In this document: one piece after another, positions 1-5,156 of the stretch
How positions within the stretch are numbered: position 1 is the first letter of the stretch
Layout: each line of letters begins with the position of its first letter
Assembly (NCBI GenBank): GCA_947587115.1
Contig: CANPXY010000057.1
Location: 1 to 7,722, forward strand
Direction of reading: 5' to 3'
DNA: 7,722 nucleotides
DNA from: an uncultured Bacilli bacterium
Lineage (GTDB): Bacteria; Bacillota_I; Bacilli_A; RF39; UBA660
Position numbers and translations under genes: made by a program
Notes under the pieces: generated by a model
Databases searched by the model: none
Told to the model about the DNA's origin: nothing
The model's input: the letters and a program-made list of their open reading frames with translations, nothing else

Positions 1-14
1 TTTTTTTTTTTTTT
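1..14. repeat. Homopolymer T run at window edge
   Basis: Fourteen consecutive T residues directly precede the -35 box of the first promoter. Seen only in part because the window starts here. On the plus strand it could be the T-tract of a terminator whose hairpin lies to the left, insulating the promoter, or an A/T-rich upstream element. Neither can be decided from this window. Confidence 0.4.
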
Positions 15-15
15 C

Positions 16-44
16 TTGACAATCGTGTTTTGATGTGTTAGAAT
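16..44 (+). promoter_or_regulatory. Sigma-70-type promoter for the 93-aa gene
   Basis: TTGACA at 16-21 and TAGAAT at 39-44 with a 17-bp spacer, close to the bacterial housekeeping consensus. It lies 37 bp before the start codon at 82. Unlike the three other strong promoters in the window, it is not followed by the 10-mer ATAGAAAGTT. An upstream dyad, if present, would lie outside the window. Confidence 0.8.
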
Positions 45-81
45 CGGGATTATAAAAAATTATTCTACTAGGAGATTAAAA

Positions 82-363
82 ATGCGTGAAAGACCCGTTA
101 GCAATTATCCCGAAATTATTCCATTGTCACTTTATCAAGATGAGCTCATTTATCTTTATCGGCTTTTAACAAAAGAAAGAAATCGAGTCGGTGAAATTAT
201 GTGGGAAAATACGCAAAACGTATTTGATGAAAACAATAGTGAATTTTATTTAATTTCTGGAATACGCTATTATCTAATTGATCAATTGCCTAAAGAAATC
301 CGAAAGAAAGTCAAAAAGCAAGTTAAAAAAGAAATTCCAAGTAAAATAAAATTCGTTGATTAA
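82..363 (+). CDS. Hypothetical protein, 93 aa, charged
   Basis: I do not recognise this protein. It is small and soluble-looking, with no signal peptide or membrane segment. The middle is rich in Tyr, Leu and Ile (LIYLYRLL near residues 22-29, IRYYLIDQL near 61-69), and residues 71-90 are strongly basic (KKVKKQVKK), which could contact nucleic acid or a polyanion. The start is well supported: AGGAG lies seven bases before the ATG, within a leader (AGGAGATTAAAAATG) identical to the one before the 80-aa gene at 5157. It has its own promoter at 16-44 and is followed by a hairpin at 380-401, so it is probably a single-gene transcript. By position and promoter type it may be an early accessory gene; that is inference. 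Confidence 0.75.
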   Translation: MRERPVSNYPEIIPLSLYQDELIYLYRLLTKERNRVGEIMWENTQNVFDENNSEFYLISGIRYYLIDQLPKEIRKKVKKQVKKEIPSKIKFVD

Positions 364-378
364 GGGAAAATTCTAGTA
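361..378 (+). promoter_or_regulatory. Distal copy of the 18-bp promoter dyad
   Basis: TAAGGGAAAATTCTAGTA matches TTAGGGAAAGTTCTAATA (4515-4532) at 15 of 18 positions. It begins at the stop codon of the upstream gene, exactly 22 bp before the proximal copy at 383. The same 22-bp spacing is seen between the two copies at 4493 and 4515. Probably a second binding site for the same regulator on the promoter at 409-436. Confidence 0.5.
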
Positions 379-379
379 G

Positions 380-401
380 CTCTTAGGGGAGGTCCTAAGA
401 G
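380..401 (+). promoter_or_regulatory. Proximal dyad / hairpin before the 115-aa gene
   Basis: A perfect 8-bp inverted repeat, CTCTTAGG and CCTAAGAG, flanks a GGAGGT loop. Its core from 383 aligns with the proximal dyads at 4515 and 5067 (14 of 18 positions against 4515) and lies the same 62 bp upstream of the ATAGAAAGTT motif. It is followed by ATTTTACTT, so it could also serve as a weak terminator for the 93-aa gene. The conserved placement relative to the promoter favours an operator or activator site. A dual role is possible. Confidence 0.55.
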
Positions 402-408
402 ATTTTAC

Positions 409-436
409 TTAACAGCTTTTAAAAACGTGCTAGAAT
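409..436 (+). promoter_or_regulatory. Sigma-70-type promoter for the 115-aa gene
   Basis: TTAACA at 409-414 and TAGAAT at 431-436 with a 16-bp spacer. Two dyad copies lie upstream (361 and 383), and the 10-mer ATAGAAAGTT lies eight bases after the -10. The start codon of the 115-aa gene is 39 bp beyond the -10 box. Confidence 0.7.
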
Positions 437-444
437 AAATATCA

Positions 445-454
445 ATAGAAAGTT
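445..454 (+). promoter_or_regulatory. Conserved 10-mer at predicted transcript start
   Basis: ATAGAAAGTT begins nine bases after the last base of the -10 box, where transcription would start. The same 10-mer occurs at 4577 and 5129 in the same position relative to a promoter and exactly 62 bp after the start of a dyad. It is either an initial transcribed sequence or part of a shared 5' leader. Confidence 0.6.
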
Positions 455-475
455 AGAAATATAAGGTGTTTAATA

Positions 476-823
476 ATGGCAACTGATAGTTATAATAAAA
501 TTGGGACTGAGTTCGAAAAAAAGATGGATGCAAAAAGATTAGCAGATGTTATTGATGCTCTCAAACGCTTTGTCAAGTATAAAACTAAAATAGGGAATGA
601 TTTTAGTCAAAAACTATCAACAATCGAAAACAAAATTAAAGAGCTTAAAAATTCGTCAGACTATAAAGCTGGAAATTTTGAAGTTGAGAAAGAAGTTCTT
701 TTACTAGAAGTAAAGAAAATTAATTTGGACACAGAAGTTTATAGAGCTTCAATGGAAGTTGATGAAATTAGTGAAGTACTTGGTGATCTTGAAAAAATCA
801 CGTCTTTAACCCATAAGCCATAA
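476..823 (+). CDS. Hypothetical helical protein, 115 aa
   Basis: No family is recognised. The sequence is almost entirely helix-forming, rich in Lys, Glu, Leu and Ile. Heptad-like spacing near residues 45-60 (LSTIENKIKELK) and 70-105 (VEKEVLLLEVKKINLDTEV and beyond) suggests a coiled coil. There is no Cys, no membrane segment and no signal peptide, so a small cytoplasmic coiled-coil protein is the likeliest form. AAGGTG upstream of the ATG serves as ribosome binding site. It is expressed from the promoter at 409-436, whose architecture it shares with the genes at 4617 and 5157. It runs convergently into the PAAR gene, with 34 nt between the stops. Function unknown; partners could be other phage or host proteins. 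Confidence 0.75.
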   Translation: MATDSYNKIGTEFEKKMDAKRLADVIDALKRFVKYKTKIGNDFSQKLSTIENKIKELKNSSDYKAGNFEVEKEVLLLEVKKINLDTEVYRASMEVDEISEVLGDLEKITSLTHKP

Positions 824-842
824 GGCGGTGCAATACTTTTTT

Positions 843-858
843 AAAAGGGTTCTTTTTT
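843..858 (+). terminator. Weak hairpin with T tract between convergent genes
   Basis: AAAAG and CTTTT pair around a GGTT loop and are followed by further T residues at 857-858. The stem is only five pairs and AT-rich, so it is a marginal terminator for the 115-aa gene. It is the only such structure in the 34-nt gap between the convergent stop codons. Confidence 0.3.
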
Positions 859-1151
859 CACTCTCCTACTATTACAGTATTTTCCCCCGTGGCAATCATA
901 TCTCCGCAAGAGCAAGAACTTGTGACAAAAGCCACGGGTTTATTTTCCGCAAAAACCGTCCCCGATCCACTGGAAATCACTCGATCATGGACTCTTTTAG
1001 AACCATGCCTTTTATGTGGAATAAGAGCGTCTCCTACTCGACTCATGGCGACTCCTCCGACCATCACTGTCGTTGCCCCTTGAACGACAATGGTGGCTGG
1101 TCCATCAATCCCAGCACTCATTGAACCGACTTTAGCTGATGGATTTGGCAT
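858..1151 (-). CDS. PAAR-domain baseplate spike-tip protein
   Basis: A 97-aa protein that fits the PAAR family throughout. These proteins sharpen the tip of the central spike in contractile tails and type VI secretion systems; T4 gp5.4 is the phage counterpart. Visible hallmarks are a Pro/Gly/Val-rich start, a VMVGGVAMSRVGD segment (residues 29-41), and a repeat of that fold, VFAENKPVAFV, near 66-76. Candidate metal ligands are His46, His49 and His55 with Cys80 or Cys82; PAAR tips typically bind one zinc through His and Cys. The start at 1151 was chosen over an in-frame ATG at 1211 because AAGGAG lies just before it, the family fold begins here, and the longer form would overlap the gp6-like gene. 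It is last in the gp25-gp6-PAAR operon, 13 nt after gp6. Confidence 0.88.
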   Translation of the reverse strand: MPNPSAKVGSMSAGIDGPATIVVQGATTVMVGGVAMSRVGDALIPHKRHGSKRVHDRVISSGSGTVFAENKPVAFVTSSCSCGDMIATGENTVIVGE

Positions 1152-1164
1152 ATTTTCTCCTTTC

Positions 1165-3027
1165 TTATTTTGAAGAAGTCTGCGAGTATTGAGTACCCAC
1201 ATCGTCATCAATCGTGGTAACCAGTAATTCGCTTGTATTCAAAAGCATAAACTGATTTTGATCTGCAACAACATCATTAGATAAAGGATTAATGGTTATT
1301 GAGATATTTCCTCTATTGGGGACGCTGGTAACACACAACCCCTCAATAGAGATGATTCCATTTTCATAATCAATAGAACCTATTTTCCTTGCATTGACTC
1401 TCACGTCATTGTCGTTGTAATAGTAAAGAGTCAAAGAGTTATCAGTCGGATCATCATCTATAAAGCATAACGCATTAGGCATTGCCGTACAGTAAAACCC
1501 TGTGGAAACCACACTTTGAGAAGAACTCGTAGGTTTATAGATTTTATTTCCCACATTTAAAGTATAATCATCAATTACCCCAAGGGAGGGAGCTATTTGC
1601 ATCATTAGCCGAATAGTGGTGGTATTTGAATTGATCCCTTTATCTACTTTGTCAATTAATCTTACTAATTCCGAGTATCTTAAAAGCCTTTTCGTTCCTT
1701 CTGTGGTGTTTTCCTCAAACATCGAAACAATGGTACTGGAAACCCTCGATATAATATCGGCATTGGTTAAATTGGTTTTACGGCTTGAATAATGAACCGT
1801 AGAGTTGATATTCACATACAAATATTGTGGATCAATAAAATCAATTAAAGTGGTTAAATGTTGCTTTTCTTTTAAAATTTCCTCAATTTGCGTTTTTTCA
1901 CTTTTTGTTAATGTCAATCCATCTTTAGGAATAACCGATATAAAGACTTTTCCGTATTGAGGGGGGGTTAATTTTTGCCCTCCAATCACTTTAATATCCC
2001 GAATATTGCTAAATTCGTGCCTTAAGGTATACTCGAAATCCTCTTCTGTGATACAACGATTTTGAGTCGTGAAAACCCGTGGGGCTAAAAATCTAATGGA
2101 CTCTGTTGATTCACGCTCTTCTCCTCCAGTGGCTACTGATGTCGTAATTGTAGAGACGCTAGCGTTTTTTGAAAATCCTAGGGAAATCGGATTTGCACCA
2201 TTTAAGACAAATATTGACGCACCGTTACAGTCGCTTGGGGTACTTCCTGTCACCAAATAGGTTAAGAAAACCGTATCACCAGCCGTTAAAGAAAATCCGA
2301 CAAACCCACTTCCGAATTGTACTTGATAACGCCCTAAAGAGTCCACGGAAAGATAATAGACTTTGGAATTTTCATCTGTGTCCATCACATTGTTGGCTCT
2401 TTCAAAGGCTCGTAACTCGCCGTTATGAAGTACTTGCACCCTTAGAGTCGATATATCGACAAATTCCGCAGGAATGGTAAAGCACTGAGTGGCGTTTCCG
2501 TTGTAGGTCCTTTCCAAAGTAACATACGATCCGTGGCGGATTCTCACATCCTTAGCCACATAACGGTTTCCATCTTTAGTGAAAGTGACATCTGAGTCGT
2601 TACAAAAAACTACACTATTGTTATTGATAAGTGTGGAAAAAGCGGTATAAGCAGGTAATACGTGAATAGACTCGGTGTTATCGTCTTCTAAAGAACCCTC
2701 GTAGATAACGACATCAACCATTGCACAAGAGGCTTTTGAACTTCTAGGTACATAATTGATTAAAGAGGCGTGACTGGAGACACTTTCTCTTTTATAAGCC
2801 GAATCTAAAAAAGCCTCATTTAACGCAAAATTGTCGTAGACGACATTGTAATGAGTATTGTAGGCTAAAAGATTGATCAATGTGGATAACCCACTTCCCT
2901 CAAAGTCATAGTCTTTAAACTCGGTTTGATAGGAAAGGTAGCTTTTAAGGTTTTGTACAATACCGTCAAAATCTACTTTTGAGGTATCGAAATTAATGGC
3001 ATTAGGTTTATCAAGAATTTCACTCAT
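1165..3027 (-). CDS. Baseplate wedge subunit, T4 gp6-like
   Basis: A 620-aa protein close to T4 gp6 in length (about 660 aa). gp6 dimers form the inner ring of the baseplate wedges and change conformation when the sheath contracts. The N-terminal region (residues about 18-95) carries the family pattern FDGIVQNLKSYL, then GSGLSTLINLLAYNTHYN, a FALNEAFLDSA helix and YVPRSS. Residues about 295-375 resemble the baseplate-J/gp6 core (ATGG, FLAPRVFTTQNR, ITEEDFEYTL, YGKVFISVIPKDG). The C-terminal third is beta-rich and Ser/Thr/Asn-rich. The start is supported by AGGA, formed partly by the TAG stop of the gp25-like gene, suggesting coupled translation. It is central in the minus-strand baseplate operon; no defect is seen. 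Confidence 0.93.
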   Translation of the reverse strand: MSEILDKPNAINFDTSKVDFDGIVQNLKSYLSYQTEFKDYDFEGSGLSTLINLLAYNTHYNVVYDNFALNEAFLDSAYKRESVSSHASLINYVPRSSKASCAMVDVVIYEGSLEDDNTESIHVLPAYTAFSTLINNNSVVFCNDSDVTFTKDGNRYVAKDVRIRHGSYVTLERTYNGNATQCFTIPAEFVDISTLRVQVLHNGELRAFERANNVMDTDENSKVYYLSVDSLGRYQVQFGSGFVGFSLTAGDTVFLTYLVTGSTPSDCNGASIFVLNGANPISLGFSKNASVSTITTSVATGGEERESTESIRFLAPRVFTTQNRCITEEDFEYTLRHEFSNIRDIKVIGGQKLTPPQYGKVFISVIPKDGLTLTKSEKTQIEEILKEKQHLTTLIDFIDPQYLYVNINSTVHYSSRKTNLTNADIISRVSSTIVSMFEENTTEGTKRLLRYSELVRLIDKVDKGINSNTTTIRLMMQIAPSLGVIDDYTLNVGNKIYKPTSSSQSVVSTGFYCTAMPNALCFIDDDPTDNSLTLYYYNDNDVRVNARKIGSIDYENGIISIEGLCVTSVPNRGNISITINPLSNDVVADQNQFMLLNTSELLVTTIDDDVGTQYSQTSSK

Positions 3028-3039
3028 TGCAATTTTTTC

Positions 3040-3429
3040 CTATCGGGTTCTTACCACATTAAAAGAGTATTGATCGGTCTGCCCCGTATTGTTAATCGTA
3101 TATTCCACGGTTATGGTAACGCTATTGATGTCATCGTTGGTGGCAATATCCACGTTATTCACGTTAATTCTTGGTTCAAAATTTTCCAGCGTATATGTTA
3201 CCGCACGTTTAAGAATGTTGGCAGTTGCCCCTGTAATATTGTCAAAAAGACTCTCAGGAATTTGTGAAGAAACCTTCGGGCGAAAGGGAATATCATACTT
3301 TCGCATTAGCACAAGATTCTTAATAGCTTGACGAATGGCGTTTTTATCGTTTTTTTTGGCAATATCCCGTGTAACCGGGTTTAACGTAAAATCCAAGTCA
3401 AAATCCGAATAACGTGTTTGAGAAGGCAT
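3040..3429 (-). CDS. Baseplate wedge subunit, T4 gp25-like
   Basis: A 129-aa protein, nearly the size of T4 gp25 (132 aa). gp25, like TssE of type VI secretion systems, sits in the wedge core and helps nucleate sheath assembly. Visible family features are the opening FDLDFTLNPVTRDIAKKND (residues 10-28), AIRQAIKNLVLMRKYDIPFRP (31-51, the usual NLL...PF.P stretch), SLFDNI (60-65) and the conserved EPR motif at residues 85-87. The C-terminal part is a beta-strand region rich in Asn, Thr and Val. It is the first gene of the operon leading to gp6 and PAAR. The ribosome binding site is poor: CAGG directly abuts the ATG. No clear promoter is visible upstream in the 56-nt gap from the divergent membrane-protein gene. 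Confidence 0.93.
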   Translation of the reverse strand: MPSQTRYSDFDLDFTLNPVTRDIAKKNDKNAIRQAIKNLVLMRKYDIPFRPKVSSQIPESLFDNITGATANILKRAVTYTLENFEPRINVNNVDIATNDDINSVTITVEYTINNTGQTDQYSFNVVRTR

Positions 3430-3485
3430 CCTGACTAAAATAAGAGTTTAAGAGTTTAACCCTTTATTTACTAGAAAACGAGTTT

Positions 3486-3860
3486 ATGCTAGGATTTGAA
3501 AACGAGCATCTTTTTCATCTTTTTATCGGAACGGTAATTGTCCTATTGATGTTTACCACTATTGCAGTAACGGGTTTTGCCATCTATTTGCACTATAAAA
3601 ATGTCAACAAATCTATCGAATCCGTAAAAACTCTTATTGCCTATCTTTCTCGTTGGAATGACTCGATTTCGACTCGTCAAGGTGCTTTTGACTTTTACCT
3701 AGGGTTAAACAATATCACGCACGAAATTTTCAAAACATCTTTTAACGTATTGATCACAAAAGAAGAATTTGAAAAATTAAGCCTTCCCACCATTAAAGAA
3801 CTCAATAAACAAGCGATTGACTTACTGGAAAGTGATCTCCAAAGAGTGGTGCAAAGCTAA
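3486..3860 (+). CDS. Hypothetical membrane-anchored protein, 124 aa
   Basis: No family is recognised. One clear hydrophobic segment spans residues about 10-35 (FIGTVIVLLMFTTIAVTGFAIYL), preceded by a short acidic start and followed by Lys-containing residues, which favours the N-terminus outside and the C-terminal domain in the cytoplasm. The remaining 85 residues look helical, with a possible coiled-coil end (LPTIKELNKQAIDLLESDLQRV). The start has no strong Shine-Dalgarno sequence. It is divergent from the gp25-like gene. Its stop codon overlaps that of the convergent nuclease gene by four bases. A role at the inner membrane is possible from the topology, for example in lysis or exclusion, but nothing here identifies one. 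Confidence 0.65.
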   Translation: MLGFENEHLFHLFIGTVIVLLMFTTIAVTGFAIYLHYKNVNKSIESVKTLIAYLSRWNDSISTRQGAFDFYLGLNNITHEIFKTSFNVLITKEEFEKLSLPTIKELNKQAIDLLESDLQRVVQS

Positions 3861-4435
3861 TCCCCACAGATTTCATCTCCTAGAAGTCTATTGGCTCTTA
3901 CAATTTTATCAAAGTCTTTTAAGTGAGTTTTATTAAGCCTGACATTAATAATACCATTATAGTATTTGTCGGCGTTTCCCGTTAGAACTCCTCTATTGAG
4001 TTGCTCCAGGATTTCATAATACTTTCCAAGTGGTTTTGAATACGTAAAAGCGACTATTTCCCGAATAAAAGAGCCCTTTCCATATTTTCCTACATCTGAT
4101 AGCAACTCATGGCTACTTCCGTAATAATCTTTCCAATCGGATTCAACGTAGACAGTTTTCTTTTTTTGAGAGACAATTTTCCGAATCTTTGAAATAAAAC
4201 TTTTAAACCCCACATAACGCTTTTTATTGACCTTGTTGGTGATGAGGTAAACAAAAGAGACATGATCTTTGAACTTATCGGGAATATCGGAAATTTCAAC
4301 ACCATTGAATAACCAGGGGGTTGATGAGGCGTTTTTTGGAATTGCGTTCTTAAGAACGGAAGTGAATCCGCTTTTCTTTTCCAATTCCTTGGATTCTTTT
4401 TCCGTGGCTAAAAGACTCTCAAAATCAATATCCAT
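3857..4435 (-). CDS. SegE-like GIY-YIG endonuclease
   Basis: A 192-aa protein resembling the SegE-like GIY-YIG nucleases of T4-like phages. These cut DNA and are often free-standing homing endonucleases. The first 55 residues are charged and low in complexity. The nuclease domain starts with VYL at 62-64 in place of GIY and YVG at 74-76 in place of YIG. A basic stretch follows (KIRKIVSQKKK, 83-93), then DWKDYYGSS (100-108), GKGSFIREI (119-127) with Arg125 as a candidate catalytic Arg, YYEILEQLNRGVL (139-151) with Glu144 as candidate metal-binding Glu, and YYNGIINVR (158-166). No known HTH or zinc DNA-binding domain is obvious. No clear ribosome binding site precedes the ATG. The gene opposes its neighbours and may be a mobile insertion. 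Whether it is active is unknown. Confidence 0.75.
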   Translation of the reverse strand: MDIDFESLLATEKESKELEKKSGFTSVLKNAIPKNASSTPWLFNGVEISDIPDKFKDHVSFVYLITNKVNKKRYVGFKSFISKIRKIVSQKKKTVYVESDWKDYYGSSHELLSDVGKYGKGSFIREIVAFTYSKPLGKYYEILEQLNRGVLTGNADKYYNGIINVRLNKTHLKDFDKIVRANRLLGDEICGD

Positions 4436-4463
4436 AAGGGTTTTATAAAAAAATAATCCAGTA

Positions 4464-4492
4464 AGTTAAAAACAAATTTATTTCAAAGTCAA
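4464..4492 (-). promoter_or_regulatory. Possible minus-strand promoter for the nuclease gene
   Basis: Read on the minus strand, TTGACT (4492-4487) and TTAACT (4469-4464) are separated by 17 bp and lie 28 bp before the nuclease start codon. The -35 is good and the -10 is poor. The -35 directly abuts the distal dyad at 4493, so both directions could share one regulator. Low confidence because AT-rich sequence produces such matches readily. Confidence 0.3.
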
Positions 4493-4510
4493 TTGGGGAA
4501 AATCCTAATA
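4493..4510 (+). promoter_or_regulatory. Distal dyad copy before the 146-aa gene
   Basis: TTGGGGAAAATCCTAATA differs from the proximal copy at 4515-4532 at 3 of 18 positions and starts 22 bp before it. That equals about two helical turns, so both sites would face the same side of the DNA. The same two-copy arrangement and spacing is found at 361 and 383. Confidence 0.6.
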
Positions 4511-4513
4511 TCC

Positions 4514-4531
4514 ATTAGGGAAAGTTCTAAT
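4514..4531 (+). promoter_or_regulatory. Proximal dyad copy before the 146-aa gene
   Basis: ATTAGGGAAAGTTCTAAT is identical over all 18 bp to the copy at 5066-5083. It is a dyad with ATTAG and CTAAT arms. In both places the TTAGGG start lies 27 bp before the -35 box and 62 bp before ATAGAAAGTT. The gene to the left is on the minus strand, so there is no nearby plus-strand transcript to terminate here. That argues for a DNA-level regulatory site over a terminator. Confidence 0.65.
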
Positions 4532-4541
4532 AAAAAATCTC

Positions 4542-4569
4542 TTGACTTCTATAAAATCTTTGGTATAAT
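4542..4569 (+). promoter_or_regulatory. Sigma-70-type promoter for the 146-aa gene
   Basis: TTGACT at 4542-4547 and a perfect TATAAT at 4564-4569 with a 16-bp spacer. Dyads lie at 4493 and 4514, and the conserved 10-mer starts at 4577. It reads into the 146-aa gene, whose start codon is at 4617. Confidence 0.8.
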
Positions 4570-4576
4570 GATTTTC

Positions 4577-4586
4577 ATAGAAAGTT
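4577..4586 (+). promoter_or_regulatory. Conserved 10-mer at predicted transcript start
   Basis: ATAGAAAGTT, eight bases after the -10 box, 62 bp after the start of the proximal dyad. Identical to the elements at 445 and 5129. Its continuation (AGAAA) is also shared with the copy at 445. Confidence 0.6.
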
Positions 4587-4616
4587 AGAAAAGTTACTTA
4601 AAAAGGAGATTAAATC

Positions 4617-5057
4617 ATGACGGTACATACACTCAATAAAGATGACATTACCATTCACATTGATAATCGTAATGATAAAGTAAATTTTCAACTTCGTGTC
4701 TATCACCACGAAACAAAATTTGAAGAAACTTTAATCATTAATAAAGATGGGTTTACTCTAATGGATCATCATTCAACTTGTCTTTTCCCAATTGAGGGAA
4801 AAGATGTGTTACTACGCCTCCTTGACTTTTTGGGAGGTACTGAACATTATTTATCAATTGCATGTAAAGACGATGAAACTTGTCGATATTGTGACACAAT
4901 AAATTTTGAATTTCAAGATCAAGGAAATCAGTTTCATATAGCCTTCACAAATTACGATCCAAAAACCGCATCAGGAAAAATGTCAGTAACTAATTTTGAT
5001 CGAAATTACGCCAATTTCATAAAAGACTTTCTTTATAATTTGGTATACAATCGCTAA
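4617..5057 (+). CDS. Hypothetical protein, 146 aa, with Cys cluster
   Basis: No family is recognised. The protein has no membrane segment and appears mainly beta-stranded, with alternating hydrophobic and charged residues (DDITIHIDNRNDKVNFQLRV, residues 9-28). A short helix near 63-73 (DVLLRLLDFLG) and a C-terminal aromatic helix (YANFIKDFLYNLVY, 131-144) frame the core. Cys83, Cys89 and Cys92 form a C-x5-C-x2-C cluster; with Cys55 or a nearby His (His51, His52) they could hold a metal, but this is inference. The ATG follows AAGGAG at good spacing. It is expressed from the dyad-linked promoter at 4542-4569. The next promoter, at 5094, restarts transcription behind it, so it is probably a single-gene unit. 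Confidence 0.75.
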   Translation: MTVHTLNKDDITIHIDNRNDKVNFQLRVYHHETKFEETLIINKDGFTLMDHHSTCLFPIEGKDVLLRLLDFLGGTEHYLSIACKDDETCRYCDTINFEFQDQGNQFHIAFTNYDPKTASGKMSVTNFDRNYANFIKDFLYNLVYNR

Positions 5058-5065
5058 AAACATCT

Positions 5066-5083
5066 ATTAGGGAAAGTTCTAAT
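5066..5083 (+). promoter_or_regulatory. Proximal dyad copy before the small membrane-protein genes
   Basis: ATTAGGGAAAGTTCTAAT, identical to 4514-4531, with the same 27-bp offset to the -35 box. It lies nine bases after the stop codon of the 146-aa gene. As RNA it could fold into a seven-pair stem with two G-U pairs and a four-base loop, followed by AATTTT, so an added terminator role for the upstream gene is possible. No distal copy is evident 22 bp upstream. Confidence 0.6.
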
Positions 5084-5093
5084 GAATTTTCCC

Positions 5094-5121
5094 TTGACAA
5101 ACCAAAAAATTGTGGTAGAAT
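5094..5121 (+). promoter_or_regulatory. Sigma-70-type promoter for the membrane-protein operon
   Basis: TTGACA at 5094-5099 and TAGAAT at 5116-5121 with a 16-bp spacer. It is preceded by the dyad at 5066 and followed by the conserved 10-mer at 5129. It reads into three small genes that end at the terminator at 5684. Confidence 0.8.
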
Positions 5122-5128
5122 AATAACC

Positions 5129-5138
5129 ATAGAAAGTT
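5129..5138 (+). promoter_or_regulatory. Conserved 10-mer at predicted transcript start
   Basis: ATAGAAAGTT, third copy, eight bases after the -10 box and 62 bp after the start of the dyad. It lies 18 bp before the start codon at 5157, so this transcript would have a very short leader of about 28 nt consisting of the 10-mer and the ribosome binding site. Confidence 0.6.
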
Positions 5139-5156
5139 TAAAATAGGAGATTAAAA

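Noticed and set aside
828..1124. Plus-strand frames over the PAAR gene
   Set aside because: Antisense to a recognisable PAAR gene, with low-complexity Arg/Ser-rich products and no ribosome binding site.
1152..1211. Longer N-terminus for the PAAR protein starting at the ATG at 1211
   Set aside because: It would overlap the gp6-like gene, adds residues outside the PAAR fold, and the internal ATG at 1151 has a good AAGGAG.
2069..2480. Plus-strand frames within the gp6-like gene
   Set aside because: Shadow frames of a well-supported baseplate gene; no family features.
3070..3331. Plus-strand frames within the gp25-like gene
   Set aside because: Shadow frames; the minus strand carries the EPR motif and the full gp25 pattern.
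3465..3472. T4 late promoter-like AGTAAATA on the minus strand before gp25
   Set aside because: Only 6 of 8 bases match TATAAATA; in AT-rich sequence this is not distinguishable from chance.
4090..4305. Second minus-strand frame inside the nuclease gene
   Set aside because: Frame-shifted shadow of the GIY-YIG gene; no domain.
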